A stretch of 64,000 nucleotides of DNA from Platycnemis pennipes (Eukaryota; Arthropoda; Insecta; Odonata; Platycnemididae), in NCBI GenBank assembly GCA_933228895.1, contig OW121853.1, forward strand, positions 81,576,645 to 81,640,644. The letters are read 5' to 3'. The notes below the pieces were generated by a model, which had not been told where the DNA came from, did not search any database, and worked only from the letters and a program-made list of their open reading frames with translations. This document shows positions 60,947 to 64,000 of this stretch, piece after piece; within the stretch, counting starts at the first letter, position 1; every line of letters starts with the position of its first letter. Both the position numbers and the translations under genes were made by a program.

Positions 60947-63900
60947 CTTAGATAGATAGATTGAAATAGTGGTGGAGTTCCTCGCAACGGAGGCCCTGGA
61001 GCACTTAGACCTATTGGTCCATTGTGCCAACCACCCTTTTGGAGAAGTCACCCATAAAGGCCAATCGCCTTGCTAAAGGCCAGCAAGTCCCCGATGGGGA
61101 TTTCCCTTACCTCCCTGGGTTCCAAAAATGGGGAACCCAGGTACCTGTTTCGAGTCCTCATCACCGCAGGGCACTCGCATAGTATGTGGGATGTGGTTTC
61201 GTCCCCTTCTTCGCACCACCTGCATCTGGGGGAATCTACGATTCCCAGGAGGTGCAGGTGCCTCATCACCTGGTAGTGCCCCGTGAGGAGACCCACTACC
61301 GTCCGTAGTTGACCCCTGTTTAATGACAGGAGTCTTCTGGCAGGCCCAGGTCTAGGCTCTCCAATATGCAGTTTGGCCTGTCTAAGGCCTGGTGCCACTC
61401 GCCAGATCTCAGAATGTCGGGCTAGCCCCCACATTCTAATTTCCGCCATCCCTACCGACGAAGCAATAGGTATGATTGGCTCTGGACCAACCGGATCTCG
61501 GCTGGAACCGGCCCTTGCCAGCTCATCAGCCATCTCATTTCCGGATATGCCTGCATGACCAGGCACCCAGAAGAGTTCCACCTTGCCGCATCTTGCTATA
61601 TTATTGAGTGCCTCACGACACTCCTGCAGCAGCTGTGATTTGCACCATGGCGATGTCAGCGCCTTTAGAGCTGCCTGACTGTCCGTGCATATGTGTATCG
61701 GTCTGTTAAACTTCCCGATCTCCTTAATAGCATACGCGCAGGTCAGAAGTGCATATACCTCCGCCTGGAACACCGTAGCATATTTTCCCAAAGGGATTGA
61801 GAGCTTTCTTTGTGTACTACAATTGTAGATGCCCGCTCCCGCTCTTCCTTCTTTCCTAGAGCCGTCCGTATACCATACCTCGGCCCCAGAGTGAAGATCT
61901 TTCCCCTTTCCTCTAGCCCACTGTTCCCTATCCGGGAAGTGGGTTTTGAAGTAGGGGGGTGTTTGATTGAATCTGGCTATCATTCCATCACTGCCCATCC
62001 CGAGGATGGGACTCGACTTCATGAGCTCCGTCCAAACCTGTCTATGACCATAGGAACTTCCTTTGTCATACCACTGTCCCATACATTTGAGACGATAGGC
62101 TGCTGTCCTTGCCTGTACCTCAGCTTCCACATAAAGTGGAGGGAGGTTCAGCAGCGTTTCCAGAGCTAGAGTTGGGGTTGTTCTCATAGCCCCCGTAATG
62201 CCCATGCAGGCCATTCGCTGAAGGTGGTTCAGTTTATTCTCAGCAGTTTTGAGCCGGACTCTCTTCCACCACACTATAGAGCAGTACAGGAAACTAGGTT
62301 TAATGACTGCCGTATAAATCCATCTAGTGGCTTTTGGTTGAAGTCCCCATGTTTTACCAAGGGTCCTCCTGCACATCCATAAAGAGGCACAAGCTTTCTT
62401 TGCCTTGGTCTCCAAATGCTCTCCCCAGTTAAGCTTGGAGTCCAGAATAACTCCAAGATACTTGACCGATGGTGAGGGATGTAAAACCTTTCCCTGCAAG
62501 GAGGGAGGTCTAAAGCCCTCCATTTTCCTTTTATTGGTAAACAATACAAGCTTGGTTTTCTCCGGATTTACAGTCAGCCCTGTTTCTGCACACCACCCCA
62601 TTACCTTATCCAGGGCTTTCTGCATAAGTCCGGAGACAGTATCAAGGTATTTTCCAGTGATGAGTATAACTACATCATCTGCGTACCCCTGAGTGTATGC
62701 GCCAGTCTTATTCAATTTTAAGATAAGACTGTCGACTACCATATTCCAGAGGAGTGGAGATAACACTCCTCCCTGAGGGCAGCCTCGAGTCACTGCCACC
62801 TTCATTGAACTGTCTCTCAAGACTACTTTGACAGTTCTCTGTTCCAACATGTGTCTAATCCAGCTCACAATGTGAGCATGGATGCCATGTCTTCCTGCAG
62901 CAATGCAGATTTGATCGAAGGACGTGTTATTAAATGCTCCCTCGACATCAAGAAATGCCCCCAGTCCGTACATTCCATGCTCCAGCACCCCCTCAATCCT
63001 GCTAACAAGATTGTGTAGCGCCGTCTCCACGGATTTTCCTTTCTGGTAGGCATGTTGATACAGGTGTAGGGGGTGATCTCTTAATGGTCCCTCCCTTATG
63101 TACCTGTCCACTATCTTTTCTAATGTCTTCAATAGAAAAGACATAAGACTGATTCCTCGAAAGGAATCTGCTCTTGTGTAGTCCGTCTTACCCGGTTTAG
63201 GTATGAAGACCACCTTGGTGACCCTCCAGGCTTTTGGAACATATCCATAAGCCAGGCATGAGCGAAATATTCTTACCATTGGAAGGAGGAGCAAATCCTG
63301 CCCTTCCTGAAGGAGTGCAGGAAATACCCCATCCTCCCCAGCAGCCTTAAAGGGGCTAAAGCTCATGATTGCCCATTTTGTAGCTGAGTACGTCACGATG
63401 CTGGAGGAAAGTCTCCATCCTGTCCGAGCCGGACGGATGGGATTCCTCCCATACTGCATCTCCCTCAACTCTCTGGAGCCTGGGAAGTGGGTCTCCAGCA
63501 TTAGCTTTAACGCTTCCTTATCGGAAGACGTGAAGTCTCCCGAGGGAAGCAGTAGAGAACCCACCCCTGCTTCCGAGTCTTTTGATAGGATCTTATGAAG
63601 TCTCACCATCTGTGGAACAGTCTCTACGCTCTCACAGAAGCCCCTCCATGAGTCCCTTTTACAGCGCTTAATTGCTGCTTTGTACCTCCGTTGGGCAACC
63701 TTAAAGTTTTCCCAATCCCGAGGCATTCTTGTCCTCTTTGCTTTATTAAAGAGTTTCCTAGTCTCTCTACGGAGACCGTCTAGTTCTGCTCCCCACCAGG
63801 GCAATTTACACCCTTCCTTCCTGGTCATTAGGGGGCAGCTGTTTTCGTAGGATGTGATGATGCTACTCTGTAGATGCTCCACAGCAGCCTCCACCTCATC

Positions 63901-64000
63901 CACGTTTCTAAACTTGCACTGAGGTGCCCCCTCTAGGGCAGCTCCCAGCCTCTCTCGATATAGTCCCCAGTTGGTATTCCTGGAGTTTCTATATGTTATT
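60947..64000 (-). mobile_element. Non-LTR retrotransposon (RNase H-bearing, I/LOA-like group), 5' end off window
   Basis: The 3' end carries a short (TCTA)n tail on the minus strand (+ strand GATAGATAGATTG at about 60950-60962) and about 90 bp of 3' UTR. The body is the long reverse transcriptase/RNase H ORF. The element continues past 64000. It is inserted in hAT transposase coding sequence. The target duplication cannot be checked because the 5' junction is outside. Confidence 0.85.
61048..64000 (-). CDS. Non-LTR retrotransposon ORF2 (RT and RNase H), partial
   Basis: The frame is open from the right edge to TGA at 61050-61048. Its first visible residues (ITYRNSRNTNWGLYRERLG) are the end of the endonuclease domain. 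Next are a linker, then reverse transcriptase with GCPQGGVLSPLLWNMVVD and the catalytic YADDVVI. RNase H follows, with YTDGS, an Asp in CTDSQAALKAL and PGHAGISGNEMADELA. A C-terminal zinc site has C-x2-C-x8-H-x4-C spacing (CRWCEEGDETTSHILCEC). An RNase H after the RT points to the I/LOA group. No stops or obvious lesions were seen in about 980 codons, in contrast to the decayed relative at 24850-27330, so this copy may be recent. Confidence 0.93.
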   Translation of the reverse strand, partial: ITYRNSRNTNWGLYRERLGAALEGAPQCKFRNVDEVEAAVEHLQSSIITSYENSCPLMTRKEGCKLPWWGAELDGLRRETRKLFNKAKRTRMPRDWENFKVAQRRYKAAIKRCKRDSWRGFCESVETVPQMVRLHKILSKDSEAGVGSLLLPSGDFTSSDKEALKLMLETHFPGSRELREMQYGRNPIRPARTGWRLSSSIVTYSATKWAIMSFSPFKAAGEDGVFPALLQEGQDLLLLPMVRIFRSCLAYGYVPKAWRVTKVVFIPKPGKTDYTRADSFRGISLMSFLLKTLEKIVDRYIREGPLRDHPLHLYQHAYQKGKSVETALHNLVSRIEGVLEHGMYGLGAFLDVEGAFNNTSFDQICIAAGRHGIHAHIVSWIRHMLEQRTVKVVLRDSSMKVAVTRGCPQGGVLSPLLWNMVVDSLILKLNKTGAYTQGYADDVVILITGKYLDTVSGLMQKALDKVMGWCAETGLTVNPEKTKLVLFTNKRKMEGFRPPSLQGKVLHPSPSVKYLGVILDSKLNWGEHLETKAKKACASLWMCRRTLGKTWGLQPKATRWIYTAVIKPSFLYCSIVWWKRVRLKTAENKLNHLQRMACMGITGAMRTTPTLALETLLNLPPLYVEAEVQARTAAYRLKCMGQWYDKGSSYGHRQVWTELMKSSPILGMGSDGMIARFNQTPPYFKTHFPDREQWARGKGKDLHSGAEVWYTDGSRKEGRAGAGIYNCSTQRKLSIPLGKYATVFQAEVYALLTCAYAIKEIGKFNRPIHICTDSQAALKALTSPWCKSQLLQECREALNNIARCGKVELFWVPGHAGISGNEMADELARAGSSRDPVGPEPIIPIASSVGMAEIRMWGLARHSEIWRVAPGLRQAKLHIGEPRPGPARRLLSLNRGQLRTVVGLLTGHYQVMRHLHLLGIVDSPRCRWCEEGDETTSHILCECPAVMRTRNRYLGSPFLEPREVREIPIGDLLAFSKAIGLYG

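Overview
The window looks like intron-rich nuclear DNA of an arthropod, most likely an insect with a large, transposon-rich genome. It is AT-rich and has GT-AG introns of up to about 11 kb. Only two host genes can be supported, both on the + strand and both cut by the window edges or by unseen exons. Everything else is introns, spacer and transposable elements of many ages.

Layout. Positions 1-16864 hold the last four coding exons of a beta-tubulin gene (2924-3109, 6114-6253, 12541-12802, 16790-16864), covering about residue 231 to the stop. Its introns carry terminal-inverted-repeat (TIR) elements, a Tigger-like relic (14317-15934) and a long-terminal-repeat (LTR)-like element (8218-12326) that has other repeats inside it. 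Positions 17-28.8 kb are the spacer. It holds a palindromic triplet, an apparently young Ty3/gypsy element (19322-23933, identical 142-bp LTRs, CATAC target duplication) and a decayed non-LTR element (about 24.85-27.33 kb).

From 28831 to at least 54257 lie seven exons of a membrane-anchored GH18 chitinase that resembles insect Cht11 (group VIII). The last part of the catalytic domain is not visible. Its 11.4-kb third intron holds a deep transposon stack. A non-LTR element (about 36.9-47.7 kb) is split by a hAT-bounded block (37225-45844). Inside that block is a middle-repetitive sequence interrupted by a piggyBac relic (38704-41339) and by a hAT element (41945-44893), which holds a further hAT element (42666-44724). 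Related copies elsewhere in the window act as natural empty sites for several of these insertions.

The right end (54.3-64 kb) holds Tigger/pogo relics in both orientations, a hAT transposase fragment, and a long non-LTR reverse transcriptase/RNase H ORF that runs off the right edge. This element ends inside the hAT coding sequence.

Recurring themes are: (a) two unrelated-looking element groups that start CCCTG and have 2-bp direct flanks; (b) three places where a TATA-like box lies 33-41 nt upstream of a hammerhead-ribozyme-like CTGANGA...GAAAC core; (c) many perfect foldbacks. No bacterial-type operons, CRISPR arrays or rRNA genes are present, and no intact tRNA gene was found.
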